Shown piece after piece: positions 49,193 to 58,119 of a DNA stretch of 64,000 bases. Source of the stretch: JANYHH01 sp965249745 (GTDB lineage Bacteria; Deinococcota; Deinococci; Deinococcales; JAAFIG01). Both the position numbers and the translations under genes were made by a program. The stretch lies in assembly GCA_965249745.1 (NCBI GenBank), contig OZ252252.1:124001-188000 (forward strand). The letters run 5' to 3'. The notes beneath the pieces are model-generated. The model saw only the letters and a program-made list of their open reading frames with translations. It did not search any database and was not told where the DNA came from. The number at the start of each line of letters is the position of its first letter. Position 1 is the stretch's first letter.

Positions 49193-50734
49193 GTGTCCCT
49201 GCGTCTGCGTCTGACCCTGAGTCTGGCCGGGGTGCTATGGCTGCTGGTGCTGGGCTTGGGCGCAGCCCTTTACGCGCTGACGGCCGCCGATCTGCGGGTG
49301 CGTTTTACGGTACAACTGCAAACCTTGGCGCAGCAGTACGCGCAACTGGCGCTGCAACCAGACAGCGTGCGGCTGCGCGAACCGCCACCGAACCCGCTGC
49401 ACGACGAACTCGAGGGGCACGAGGTGTACTTGCTAGCCTCCGATGGTCACGTCGTGGATTCCCTCGGTGCAGATACCGGTGCGCCGGTAATTCCAGCAGC
49501 GCAACTCGAGCGTTCACAGCGCGGGGGATTCTCTGGGGCGGGCTTCTCAGGGGCGCAGCCGGGTGCGAGTTTTGACCTGCCTGCCAGTCCGGGAACCGTT
49601 TTGCTGGGGCAGCAACGCGCCGCCGTGCTGTACCCGATCTTCGCGCTGAACGGCAACTTCGGCGTTGCCTACACGCTGGCACTCGTCTCGGCGGATCGGG
49701 TCGGACAGCAGAGTCTGGCGCGGTTGCGGACCACGATTCTGATCTGGGCGCTGCTGGCCACGCTGCTGGCGCTCGTGGCCGGGGACCGCTTGGCGGTCTG
49801 GCTGAGCCGACCGCTCCGTGAAGTTGCCACGACCGCCCACGCCGTTGGGCAAGGCGAGTTGCAGCGCCGCATCCCACGGGCGAGCGGCCGCGACGAGATC
49901 GGCGGGCTGAAACGCGACCTGAACGCGATGCTGGAACGCCTCGAGACGCTCGTGGTGGCGCAACGCCGTTTCACCGCCGACGCCGCCCACGACCTGCGCA
50001 CGCCGTTATCGGTCTTACGAACCGAACTCGAGGTGGCCCTGCGCCGCCCGCGCGAGGCGGCCGAGTACCGTGACACGCTGGCGCGGCTGTTGGAACGGGT
50101 CGAAGCGCTCTCCAAACTGGCCGAAGACCTGCTGACGCTCTCCAAACTCGAGGCGGGACAGGAGCGACCCTTGGAAGCGTTGCTGCTGCGCGACACCCTA
50201 GAGGGGACGATTGACACCGCCCGGCGCGTGGCTTCGCAGCGCAATCTAGAATTCGTCGTGGAGCTACCCGCACATCTGGAAATTCTGGGCGATGCCAACA
50301 CGCTGCCGCGCCTCGTGGCGAATCTGTTGGACAACGCCGCGAAAGCCGCGAGAACCCGGTTTGGTCTGCGCGCCGAGCTGCAATCTAAATCGGTGCGGCT
50401 AAGCGTTTGGGACGATGGCGAGGGGATCAAACCAGAATTGCGGGCACGCCTGTTCCAACGCTTCGCCAAGGGTGAAACCTCGAGCGGCGCGGGGCTGGGA
50501 CTGGCCATCGCTCAGCAGATCGCCAGCGCTCACGGTGCGGTGCTGAGACCGCTCGAGGACAATAGGGTGGTGAGCACTGAGCAGGCGAGCACTGGGCAGG
50601 CGGGCGCTGGGCAGGCGAGCACTGAGCTGGTGGAGACTGGGCAGGTAGACACTGGGCAGGGCGCGACCTTTCAGGTGGAACTCACCAGAGCATCCCTGCT
50701 GCGATCCACCTTGGAAACTCGAGGGGCCGCCTGA
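49193..50734 (+). CDS. sensor histidine kinase
   Basis: The 513-residue membrane kinase has two hydrophobic spans (about 8-30 and 165-190) around an external sensor loop, a HAMP linker (LAVWLSRPLREVATTAHAVG), the HisKA phospho-acceptor (FTADAAHDLRTPLSVLRTEL, His near 266) and HATPase boxes (NLLDNAAKAA; VWDDGEGI; GAGLGLAIAQQIA). Near the C-terminus, inside the last strand region of the ATPase domain, six 5-residue repeats of the STGQA type are inserted. It starts with GTG 4 bases after the regulator gene. Confidence 0.92.
   Translation: MSLRLRLTLSLAGVLWLLVLGLGAALYALTAADLRVRFTVQLQTLAQQYAQLALQPDSVRLREPPPNPLHDELEGHEVYLLASDGHVVDSLGADTGAPVIPAAQLERSQRGGFSGAGFSGAQPGASFDLPASPGTVLLGQQRAAVLYPIFALNGNFGVAYTLALVSADRVGQQSLARLRTTILIWALLATLLALVAGDRLAVWLSRPLREVATTAHAVGQGELQRRIPRASGRDEIGGLKRDLNAMLERLETLVVAQRRFTADAAHDLRTPLSVLRTELEVALRRPREAAEYRDTLARLLERVEALSKLAEDLLTLSKLEAGQERPLEALLLRDTLEGTIDTARRVASQRNLEFVVELPAHLEILGDANTLPRLVANLLDNAAKAARTRFGLRAELQSKSVRLSVWDDGEGIKPELRARLFQRFAKGETSSGAGLGLAIAQQIASAHGAVLRPLEDNRVVSTEQASTGQAGAGQASTELVETGQVDTGQGATFQVELTRASLLRSTLETRGAA
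50572..50661 (+). repeat. six 15-bp tandem repeats in the histidine kinase gene
   Basis: Six contiguous 15-bp units of the GAGCACTGGGCAGGC type encode STEQA-STGQA-GAGQA-STELV-ETGQV-DTGQG. Copy changes keep the frame. They insert a flexible loop near the end of the ATPase domain. Confidence 0.75.
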
Positions 50735-50778
50735 GAGCGCTGGTGCAATTGGCGGGTAGAGTGGTCTGGAGGTCACTG

Positions 50779-51603
50779 GTGAATAAACTCGTCTGGCTCG
50801 TCGCACTGCTTGTAGCGCTCTCGCCAATCGCGGCGGCGCAGCAGTTCACGGTCGCGTTTCAATTCAGCACCGCGACGCCCACGCCGTTCAGCGTCTTCAA
50901 CGGGAGGTCGCAGATGGAATGGACTTACCTGCCAGTAACCGGCGTTTCCGTCGGGGCGCGCTTGAACGTGGAGAGCGTACCGCTGCTATCCCAATTCGCG
51001 GCACGCCTGCAAACCTTCGGCATGTACCACTTGGCACTCTACGGCGACGGACTGTGGTCGGTCAGCGGTTACGTGGGTTTGCAGCTCGGCGGGTACTACT
51101 CACCGGGTATCTCGAGTGCCGCCAGTCCGACAACGCCGACCGTTCCGGTGGACGACGATCACGGGGGCGGCGGCGAATCATCAGGTTCCTCAGGATCGGG
51201 ATCAGGGTCATCCAAGAACGAGACCGAAGCGGAGGATAAACGCGGACCTGGCGGGGTCTATAAACCCACGCAAGTCCTCGAGTTCAGCGTCATGACGCTG
51301 AGCGGCGTGGATGCCGCATACTTCGTTAGCGAGCAGTTCAGCGCCTACTTCGGACTCGAGCTGGACGTGCTGCTCTACCCGACCCAGACGCCGACCGCGT
51401 ACCCGTACTTTGAGCTGGACTATCAGGTGTTGGATAACCTCAGTCTGGCCTTCGGCGGGTACGTCAGCCTGAACCCCAGCAGCCTCGGGTACAACGTCTA
51501 CAGCGACGCCTTTTATACCGTGCTGGATGGCTTAACCCTGCGCCTCGAGATTGGGTTCAACGGCACGCTGTACAGCTTTCTGCGCTTCGCGTACAGCTTT
51601 TAG
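50779..51603 (+). CDS. secreted beta-rich envelope protein
   Basis: This 274-residue protein has a signal peptide (LVWLVALLVALSPIAAAQQ). The body has alternating strands with many aromatic residues (LALYGDGLWSVSGYVGLQLG; YQVLDNLSLAFGGYVSLNP) and ends with FLRFAYSF, a terminal Phe as in many outer-membrane barrels. A low-complexity insert of Gly, Ser, Asp and Glu (DDDHGGGGESSGSSGSGSG) interrupts it near residue 130. The start at 50779 follows GGAGGT by 5 bases; the ORF extension to 50743 lacks a site. TAGAGT at 50757 may be the -10. It is downstream of a two-component pair, so envelope sensing is a possible link. Family not recognised. Confidence 0.7.
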   Translation: MNKLVWLVALLVALSPIAAAQQFTVAFQFSTATPTPFSVFNGRSQMEWTYLPVTGVSVGARLNVESVPLLSQFAARLQTFGMYHLALYGDGLWSVSGYVGLQLGGYYSPGISSAASPTTPTVPVDDDHGGGGESSGSSGSGSGSSKNETEAEDKRGPGGVYKPTQVLEFSVMTLSGVDAAYFVSEQFSAYFGLELDVLLYPTQTPTAYPYFELDYQVLDNLSLAFGGYVSLNPSSLGYNVYSDAFYTVLDGLTLRLEIGFNGTLYSFLRFAYSF

Positions 51604-51661
51604 GCGCAACCGCTCGAGGCGGGACACGGTGATTGGCTCGAGGTTGAGCGGCGGCCCGCGT

Positions 51662-52240
51662 TCAGCGCACGCGCATCATGCTGGCGGCGAGTTCCTTCGT
51701 GGCGGTCTCATCGGTGCTGGCATCGCCGTTGTTCGGGTTGACGTACAGGTAACTGACCAGCTTGCCGCCCCAGTACACTTGGACCTCGTACCCTCGAGGC
51801 GAGGGCAGCACGTACGCGCCGAAGCGCATGTTCTGCGTGTCTTGGCGCAGGTCGCGCAGGTACGTCCCGAGTGTCGTTTCCACGGGGGCGCTCAGTGGGC
51901 GGTAGTTGCCGCGATCCTGAAACGGAACGGGCTTGCCGTTGTCCGGGTCCACGGTCACGGCGGCCACGATGCGGTTGCCGTACTCCAAGCTGATTCTGAG
52001 CGCGGTCGGGCGGTCATTGTTTTGCGCCACCCAGAGTTGGCCAATGCGTAAGTCGCGGCGAATCTCAGTCAGGCGGCGCGGCACGTCCAACGTGCGCGGC
52101 GCGTTCGGGCCCGGCTGCATGTTGAGCTTCGCGCCGTTCCCACTCGAGGGTGCGGCCCCGAGCGCCACACCGGTCAACAGCAGACCAGCCAGGATGAATG
52201 ACCATCCTCGAGGTGCTGCTTGGCGTTGGGCTGAGTTCAC
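51662..52240 (-). CDS. secreted protein of unknown function
   Basis: This 192-residue protein has a signal peptide (GWSFILAGLLLTGVALGAAP). The mature part is hydrophilic and mixed alpha/beta (RRDLRIGQLWVAQNNDR; GYEVQVYWGGKLVSYLYVNP), with no Cys or known motif. It starts with GTG preceded by AGGA. Converges on the envelope-protein gene at 51603. Function unknown. Confidence 0.65.
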   Translation of the reverse strand: MNSAQRQAAPRGWSFILAGLLLTGVALGAAPSSGNGAKLNMQPGPNAPRTLDVPRRLTEIRRDLRIGQLWVAQNNDRPTALRISLEYGNRIVAAVTVDPDNGKPVPFQDRGNYRPLSAPVETTLGTYLRDLRQDTQNMRFGAYVLPSPRGYEVQVYWGGKLVSYLYVNPNNGDASTDETATKELAASMMRVR

Positions 52241-52375
52241 GTGGTGTCCTGTTTAGCAGTGTTGATGGGGGACTGTCCGGTGGGGATCAGAACTTTTTCA
52301 CATTCTAGCGCAGTCTTTATTAAGCGAAAATTGGAACGCTCCGAAATGGCTGTACCAGCCGCAGGGTGATGCGGT

Positions 52376-53713
52376 TCAGATCGAGGGCAGTCCACCCCGC
52401 CACTCGAGGGTCACGGTCAAACCGTGCGGTTGCCGGTTTTCGACTCGAAGCCCGCCACCGTGCGCCTCAGCGATTTGTGCCACGACCGCCAACCCGAGGC
52501 CGCTGCCCGCGACGCGCGTTCCGGGGGCCCGGTAAAAGGCTTCTGTCGCTTTTTCCAGAGCTTCTGCCGCTAAGCCTGGGCCGTCATCCGACACGCTCAA
52601 CCTGACCCATTCGTAGCTGCCCGCCAAGCAGACTGTGACCTGGGAACCGGGCGCGTGTTTGCGCGCATTTTCCAGCAGGTTTTCCAGGGCGCGTTCCAGC
52701 AACACGGCGTTCCCCATGACCCGCAGGGTAATCGGTCCAAGGTACTGAACTCCGGTGCGCTCAGCGATTCGCCCGGTCAGACCTGCTAGGTCCAGAGGCT
52801 CGAGTTCAGTCCGACCCTCATGGGCTAGCAGCAACAAGCTTTCGGTCAGCGCCCGCATCCTAGACACCTGGCTACGCACCTCCTGCAAAGTTTCGCGTGC
52901 CTCCATGAACCCGGCCCGCTCCGCGTCTAGGTTGACAGCGAGCGCAGTTAATGGCGTGCGTAGCTCGTGTGAGGCGTGACGCACGAATTCCGCCTCGCGG
53001 GCCCGGAATCCCTCGAGCCGTTCCAGCATCAGATTCAGCGTGTCTGAGAGGTGTCCGAGTTCCCCGCCGCGCACGACGGGCATTCGGGAACGCAAGTCGC
53101 CCGATTCGGCGATTCGCCCAGCGGTGGCCGCGAAACTTAGCAGCGGCAGCAGCGCCCGTCTCGCCAGCCACAAAGCCCCGAGCGCACCCAGCGCGGCCAG
53201 CACCACCGAGGTCAAGGTGACGGTGCGACGATACAGTTCCAAACTCGAGGCGTACTGACGGTTGGAGATCGCCCCCTCGAGCTGCGACCCGTCCCCGAGC
53301 GGCAAGACTTGTACGCGCCACGGTCCGACCGAGTGCGGTTGCAACGCGACCCCGCCCACCGGTTCCGGAAATCCGGTCGCCAGCGATCCATCCGGCAAGG
53401 TCATGGCCTCCACACCGGGGTGCGTGTCGTTATCGTAGGAGCGCGGTAGGGCATCGGCCGAATTGAGAATCACCCGCGTGCCTCGGGTGATCCGGGTCAG
53501 CACTAGGGTGTCCCCAAAAATGGAGGGTAGGCGCAGGTTGCCGCCTTGGGTGCGAACGTGGCGGCTGATGTCCTGCATCAGATACCCCAGGTCGCGGTCC
53601 AAGTCGGCTCGCATGGATTGTTGCAGCACGAAGAACCCCAGCACGCCCTGCAAGGTCAGCGCTCCCGCTACGGCCAGCGCGATCAGCAGCGCCAGCCGCA
53701 CCCGAAGACTCAC
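52376..53713 (-). CDS. sensor histidine kinase, second pair
   Basis: The 445-residue kinase has two membrane spans (about 6-28 and 160-180) enclosing an external domain, a HAMP segment, HisKA (FVRHASHELRTPLTALAVNL, His near 249) and HATPase boxes (NLLENARKHAPGS; VSDDGPGL; GSGLGLAVVAQIA). Its start overlaps the stop of the response regulator gene by 4 bases (53710-53713), so both are made together. The order and motifs are typical of OmpR-type pairs. The signal is unknown. Confidence 0.92.
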   Translation of the reverse strand: MSLRVRLALLIALAVAGALTLQGVLGFFVLQQSMRADLDRDLGYLMQDISRHVRTQGGNLRLPSIFGDTLVLTRITRGTRVILNSADALPRSYDNDTHPGVEAMTLPDGSLATGFPEPVGGVALQPHSVGPWRVQVLPLGDGSQLEGAISNRQYASSLELYRRTVTLTSVVLAALGALGALWLARRALLPLLSFAATAGRIAESGDLRSRMPVVRGGELGHLSDTLNLMLERLEGFRAREAEFVRHASHELRTPLTALAVNLDAERAGFMEARETLQEVRSQVSRMRALTESLLLLAHEGRTELEPLDLAGLTGRIAERTGVQYLGPITLRVMGNAVLLERALENLLENARKHAPGSQVTVCLAGSYEWVRLSVSDDGPGLAAEALEKATEAFYRAPGTRVAGSGLGLAVVAQIAEAHGGGLRVENRQPHGLTVTLEWRGGLPSI

Positions 53714-54408
53714 TGTACCCTCAACAGGCGCACCGCTGGCGCATCCCCAGCCTCGAGACCCAGGCGGTAGCCGCGCCCCTCGGTCAGGATCGCGTCCGCC
53801 CCGAGTTTCTGACGCAGGTGATGAACGTAGACCTTGACGACCCCGACCGATGAGGCCTCCGCGCCCCAGACCAGATCCACGAGTTCCTCGGCGCTGTACA
53901 CCCGGTTTGGCGACAACGCGAAGCGTTCTAACAGCCCGAACTCACGCGTGGAAAGCTCCACGCGCTCCCCGTCCACGCGGACACTCCGTAGCGCCAAGTC
54001 CACCTCGAGCCGCGAGAATCGCAGCACGCTCGAGCGGGCCTCGGTGTTGCGGCGCAGCAGCGCGCGCACGCGGGCCAGGAATTCCAGCAGTTCAAACGGT
54101 TTGATCACGTAATCGTCGCCACCCGCGTCTAGGCCGCGCACCCGATCCGGCAGGGCATCGCGGGCCGTCATGAACAGAATACCCCCCTTGAACCCGGCAG
54201 TTCTGACCTCGGCTGCCAGGATAAAGCCAGCGTCTTCCACGCCCGGCAACATGACATCCAGCACGATCAGATCGGGTTCCGCCTCCAATAGAGCCTCACG
54301 GGCCCGCTCGAGGTCGGCCGCCCAACGCACGGCGTGACCCTCTGCTTCCAACGCCCGCCGGAGCGGTGTGGCAATGCCGGGTTCGTCCTCCACGAGCAGC
54401 AAATTCAT
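53710..54408 (-). CDS. OmpR/PhoB-family response regulator, second pair
   Basis: This 232-residue regulator has a receiver domain (E7-D8, phospho-acceptor D51 in DLIVLDVMLPGVED, Lys in YVIKPFEL) and a winged-helix output domain (VELSTREFGLLERFALSPNR; VYVHHLRQKLGAD). It overlaps its kinase gene by 4 bases. It or the regulator at 48520 may bind the TTAA-type phased repeats seen in two places. AGAGAAGACC lies before the ATG. Confidence 0.92.
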   Translation of the reverse strand: MNLLLVEDEPGIATPLRRALEAEGHAVRWAADLERAREALLEAEPDLIVLDVMLPGVEDAGFILAAEVRTAGFKGGILFMTARDALPDRVRGLDAGGDDYVIKPFELLEFLARVRALLRRNTEARSSVLRFSRLEVDLALRSVRVDGERVELSTREFGLLERFALSPNRVYSAEELVDLVWGAEASSVGVVKVYVHHLRQKLGADAILTEGRGYRLGLEAGDAPAVRLLRVQ

Positions 54409-54506
54409 ACGGGTCTTCTCTCAAATATCGCTTGGCTGACCTGATTCGCGTCACCCGAGCTGACGGCTGGTCTGTGTTCCAGACGGCTCTCTCGAAACGA
54501 CTTTGT

Positions 54507-54599
54507 TACTGAGTTCGGCATGGTCAAGTCAAGGTTCCAGAGCAAAAAAGTGCCTCTGTGACGTAAACGTGAGGTAGCCGAATCGCGCCGTTATCAGTA
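54507..54599 (-). repeat. 93-bp terminal-inverted-repeat element, copy C
   Basis: On the minus strand it reads TACTGATAACGGC ... GCCGAACTCAGTA, the same 93-bp length as copies A and D and closest to A (GATTCGGCTACCTCACG shared but for one base). It lies in the 372-base spacer between the second regulator gene and the Rieske gene. The remainder of that spacer (54409-54506, 54600-54780) holds no gene I can support. Confidence 0.75.
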
Positions 54600-54780
54600 A
54601 ATTGCACACGCTCAAATCTGTAGTCCACGCCGCTCGCCTTGCAGACGGTTAGGCCGGTCCTCTCACCACCACAATACGGGCCACGAGACCGTTGTCAGCC
54701 CTCGAGCTGATCGGTTGAATCAATCGCCGTTGACTCGAGCATCAGAGTTTCAACCTTCGAGTTTCTGATTACGGCAAGCC

Positions 54781-55317
54781 TCAGGATTTGACGAAATCGC
54801 TCGCTTGCACGGTGGACCGCTGAATCAACTTGTTCGTATCCACGATGATGTGACCGTTCTTTAGACTGACCGGGTACCGAGCCAACGGTGAACGCGCCGG
54901 ACGGTTCAGGACGCTACCGTCAGCGTTGAAACTGGCACGATGGCACGGACAGATGAACTGCTGCGCTCCGGCCGCGAACGCCGTGGAGCAACCCTGATGA
55001 GTGCAGGTGGTAGACAGCGCGATCAGACCGGCTTTCGTGTGCGTCAAAACCAACTTCAAATCCTGGCTGCGATCCAAGGCCTGACCCGCTTTGACGCTTG
55101 AGAGTGCGCCCAGGTCCACCGCACCCTGGCTGACCGCGAGTTGCGGTCGTCCCTCGTCACCCTGAGCTGATACGAGACTCGCTCCGCCTAGCGTCAACGC
55201 ACCCACGGTCAAGCCAGCCAGTCGCAGGAAATCGCGGCGTTCCAAAGCCAGCCCCGCAGCCTCGCTTTGGGCGTTGACTTTAGGCAGCACCGCGTCGCAA
55301 CTCGTCTTCTCATTCAT
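54781..55317 (-). CDS. Tat-exported Rieske [2Fe-2S] protein
   Basis: The 178-residue product has a twin-arginine signal (LERRDFLRLAGLTVGALTLG) and a complete Rieske domain with CTHQGC and CPCHRASF, including both Cys/His ligand pairs and the extra Cys pair that forms the stabilising disulfide. It should be a high-potential electron carrier on the outer face of the membrane. No cytochrome b gene is adjacent, so it is not obviously part of a bc1 complex. Phased repeats upstream suggest two-component control. Confidence 0.93.
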   Translation of the reverse strand: MNEKTSCDAVLPKVNAQSEAAGLALERRDFLRLAGLTVGALTLGGASLVSAQGDEGRPQLAVSQGAVDLGALSSVKAGQALDRSQDLKLVLTHTKAGLIALSTTCTHQGCSTAFAAGAQQFICPCHRASFNADGSVLNRPARSPLARYPVSLKNGHIIVDTNKLIQRSTVQASDFVKS

Positions 55318-55350
55318 GTGAACCTCCGCTCAGCAACCTAGGCGGACCCG

Positions 55351-55388
55351 GTTACGGCGCGGTTAAAGCCTCTGTAACCCTGGCTTAA
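55351..55388 (-). promoter_or_regulatory. 11-bp phased TTAA repeat array upstream of the Rieske gene
   Basis: On the minus strand, TTAAGCC (from 55388), TTACAGA (55377), TTAACCG (55366) and GTAACCG (55355) start exactly 11 bp apart. The first matches the TTAAGCCAG half-site at 48461. It lies in the divergent space between the Rieske gene and the membrane-protein gene at 55447. Confidence 0.6.
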
Positions 55389-55446
55389 CCGATCTGCGGC
55401 AAACTCCACCTCGAGCGACTGGTGCAGTCGTCTCAAAAGGAGACTG

Positions 55447-55833
55447 ATGAAACAACTTCCCGGACTGGCGCTGCTGGCAGGAATCGCCTGGATGCACTTC
55501 AAAGACATCCCCGACAAACTCGGTGAAACCCCGTACATGGGCTTCATGTACATCCTGCTCGTGGCGGGCTGCGCCGCCGCCGGAGCCTGGTTACTCTCGA
55601 GTCATTGGCGCAACGGGTACGTGCTGGGAAGTGTTGTCTCACTTGGAGCGCTCGTCGGATACGCGTTGACCCGCAGCGTTGGTTTGCCGCTCGCCACGGG
55701 CGACATTGGCAATTGGAGTGAACCGGCAGGCGTCATCGCTGGGCTGCTCGAGATCAGCTTCGTTGGCTTGTCAGCGTGGGTACTGACGAACCAGAACAGC
55801 GATTCAAGCCTGAAACTCACTCGAGATCGTTAG
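55447..55833 (+). CDS. small four-helix membrane protein
   Basis: The 128-residue protein has about four hydrophobic segments (LALLAGIAWMHF; GFMYILLVAGCAAAGAWLL; GYVLGSVVSLGALVGYAL; GVIAGLLEISFVGLSAWVL). No catalytic motif is visible. AAAGGAG precedes the ATG. It is divergent from the Rieske gene and shares the phased-repeat control region. Function unknown; a cofactor or redox-related membrane role is only a positional guess. Confidence 0.7.
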   Translation: MKQLPGLALLAGIAWMHFKDIPDKLGETPYMGFMYILLVAGCAAAGAWLLSSHWRNGYVLGSVVSLGALVGYALTRSVGLPLATGDIGNWSEPAGVIAGLLEISFVGLSAWVLTNQNSDSSLKLTRDR

Positions 55834-55981
55834 ACATTCAGACCTTCCACGCATTCCGGTTCATTGCTTCAGAATGAATCCGCCTTTGAAGGCGTAGGAA
55901 GAACGACGGATTCGGTGCTGAGCACAATTTATTGGCAAGAATGAACAAAGTGATTAACGGAATCAGTATCAGGAGACGCCG

Positions 55982-56455
55982 ATGAACCCCGAATCCCAAA
56001 CCGTCCGCCACTTTCGTAACTTCGCCCTCGGACTGGCCTCTCTAGGCGTGGTCGTCACCCCGCTCGAGCTGGTGTTCATGGAACATTACCGCGAACCAGC
56101 GCAATTCATCCCGTTCGCGGCGCTCATCGCGGCGGCCATTGTCATCGCTGCCGCTTGGTGGCGACCGACGGCGAGGGTCCTGGTGGCCGTGCGTGTCGTG
56201 ATGCTGGGCTTATTCCTGACGGCCCTCCTGGGCGCACTCATCCATCTGAAATCGAATTCGGAATTCGCGTTGCAAATTGACCCGAAGTTAAATGGCTTGT
56301 CACTGCTCTGGGCGTCACTAACGGGAAAAGCGCCTGTCCTGGCTACCGGCATTCTGGCTCAGATCGGACTGCTGGGCTTGGCTTTCACCTACCGCCACCC
56401 AGCGTTAAAGACATCTGGTTTGAGATGGACGCCTGTAAAAATCTTGGATCGGTGA
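55982..56455 (+). CDS. small membrane protein of unknown function
   Basis: This 157-residue protein has about four hydrophobic segments (FALGLASLGVVVTPLELVF; FIPFAALIAAAIVIAAAWW; VVMLGLFLTALLGALIHL; GILAQIGLLGLAFTY). AGGAG precedes the ATG. Its last codons (PVKILDR) run into a partial copy of the CTTGGA-type repeat, so the repeat may have extended or trimmed the original C-terminus. It lies 149 bases after the other membrane-protein gene and may be co-transcribed with it. Confidence 0.7.
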   Translation: MNPESQTVRHFRNFALGLASLGVVVTPLELVFMEHYREPAQFIPFAALIAAAIVIAAAWWRPTARVLVAVRVVMLGLFLTALLGALIHLKSNSEFALQIDPKLNGLSLLWASLTGKAPVLATGILAQIGLLGLAFTYRHPALKTSGLRWTPVKILDR

Positions 56456-56515
56456 AGGGTTCACGCGCATCACAGCGCCCGTGAAACAAGCATTGAAATC
56501 CAGAGATCCAAGATC
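56437..56515 (+). repeat. partial CTTGGA-type element with inverted ends
   Basis: It starts AAAAATCTTGGATC and ends GATCCAAGATC. The ends are an inverted repeat and the length is like the 73-74-bp elements at 13722 and 38705, but the interior differs. It overlaps the last codons of the membrane-protein gene. Confidence 0.4.
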
Positions 56516-56613
56516 CGACTCACAACTACTTCGTTCGCTACTGCTTGGCTCGAGCGAAACCCGGCTGACGAGACAAGGCATCGTTCCAGCGGACGCTTAT
56601 ACAAAGCTCGAGT

Positions 56614-56619
56614 TAGACT
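56614..56619 (+). promoter_or_regulatory. -10 box (TAGACT) for the lyase gene
   Basis: TAGACT ends 6 bases before the GTG at 56626. No ribosome site is present, indicating a leaderless message. Confidence 0.5.
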
Positions 56620-56625
56620 GACCTC

Positions 56626-58119
56626 GTGTCCAGGCGTTGGAGTGAGGATTACGTGGCGCACGTTCTGCGCCCCAACTTTCAGCAGGCCAAGCGTTACCTG
56701 TTCAAACCGCTCCTCCTGGTCAACAAAGCGCACGCAGTCATGCTGTACCGCACGGGTTTGATGGCGCTAGAGCCAACGCAGAAATTGCTAACGGCTTTAG
56801 AGGAAATTCAGCGCGGCGGCTCGAGGGCGTACATCTACTCCGAAGCCCACGAGGACCTGTATTTCGCAGTTGAAGCCAAACTGATCGAGCTGGCAGGGGT
56901 CGAGGCGGGCGGCAACTTACAGGTGGCACGCAGCCGCAACGACATTGACGCCGCGATGATCCGCATGGTCCTGCGCGAGACGCTGCTGGGTTTCATGGAA
57001 GCACTGTCCGAACTGCGCGGCGTGCTTTTGGAACGGGCGCTGGAACACGTGGACGCGCTGATGCCGGGCTATACCCATAATCAGCCCGCGCAGCCGACCA
57101 CCCTGGCGCACTACCTGGGCGGCGTGCTGGGCGTCTTGGAGCGAGACGCGAGACGCCTCCGGTTCGCGTACAACACGGTCAACCGCAATCCCTTGGGAGC
57201 CGCCGCGATGACCACGAGCGGCTTCCCAATTCGCCGCGATCTCACGGCGACATACCTGGGTTTCGAGGGACTGGCAGAGAACGCGATAGACGCCGTGGGC
57301 GGCGTGGATCACACCCTGGAATCGGTCAGCACCGCCATGACCTGCGCGGTCACGCTGTCACGCTTGGTCTTTGACCTGCTGAACTGGACCAGCCGCGAGG
57401 TCGGCTTCTTACGCGTCCCAGACGAGTTCGTGCAGATCAGCAGCATCATGCCGCAGAAACGCAACCCGGTCGTTCTGGAACACTGCCGCGCCAAACTGGC
57501 ACGCGCTCACGGCGCGGGCGAAACCGTGTACACACTCTCCCGAAACGTGCCGTTCGGGGATATCAACGATGTCGGCGAGCAACTGATCGAACCCGCCCTG
57601 ACCTGCTTCACCGAGCTGGATGAGGCGGTCAATCTTCTCAGCGCCGTACTCGAGGGGGCGAAGTTCAACACGGCTCTGATGCACGCCAGAGCGGGCGAGC
57701 ATTTCACGACCGCCACCGGATTGGCAGACGCGCTCGTGGCAGACCAGCAGCTTCCCTTCCGCCAAGCCCATCACGTCGCCTCGAAGCTGGTGGACTTAGC
57801 GTACGCCACGCAAACCGCCCCGTTGGATGTCACGGCAGCCCTGCTCGAGCGTGCCGCGCAGGAAGTTCTGGGACACGAACTTGGCGTGACCGACGACTTC
57901 GTGCATCGCGCCCTGGACCCGAGAGCCTTCGTGGACGCCCGCACGATCCCCGGCGGACCAGCCAGGGCGGCGATGCAACCATTTTTAGAGCGCGCCCGTG
58001 AGACGTTGTTGCAGGACAACACCTGGCATCGGGCTGAGAACCAGCGCCTGCGCCGCGCTGGGGACGCGCTCGAGGGTGAGATAGACGCGGTGTTGGCGCA
58101 GGGCGAGATGCAACCTTAG
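56626..58119 (+). CDS. argininosuccinate lyase-family (fumarase/aspartase superfamily) protein
   Basis: This 497-residue member of the superfamily removes fumarate from argininosuccinate or a related substrate. The three conserved blocks are visible: SRNDIDAAMIRMVLRE, the TH-containing YTHNQPAQPTTLAHY (catalytic His) and the flexible-loop signature SSIMPQKRNPVVLEH with catalytic Ser. True ArgH usually has SSIMPQKKNPD; the RNPV variant and lack of arg genes nearby make it possible that this is a paralogue with another substrate. It starts with GTG and overlaps the end of the convergent gene by 4 bases. Confidence 0.85.
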   Translation: MSRRWSEDYVAHVLRPNFQQAKRYLFKPLLLVNKAHAVMLYRTGLMALEPTQKLLTALEEIQRGGSRAYIYSEAHEDLYFAVEAKLIELAGVEAGGNLQVARSRNDIDAAMIRMVLRETLLGFMEALSELRGVLLERALEHVDALMPGYTHNQPAQPTTLAHYLGGVLGVLERDARRLRFAYNTVNRNPLGAAAMTTSGFPIRRDLTATYLGFEGLAENAIDAVGGVDHTLESVSTAMTCAVTLSRLVFDLLNWTSREVGFLRVPDEFVQISSIMPQKRNPVVLEHCRAKLARAHGAGETVYTLSRNVPFGDINDVGEQLIEPALTCFTELDEAVNLLSAVLEGAKFNTALMHARAGEHFTTATGLADALVADQQLPFRQAHHVASKLVDLAYATQTAPLDVTAALLERAAQEVLGHELGVTDDFVHRALDPRAFVDARTIPGGPARAAMQPFLERARETLLQDNTWHRAENQRLRRAGDALEGEIDAVLAQGEMQP

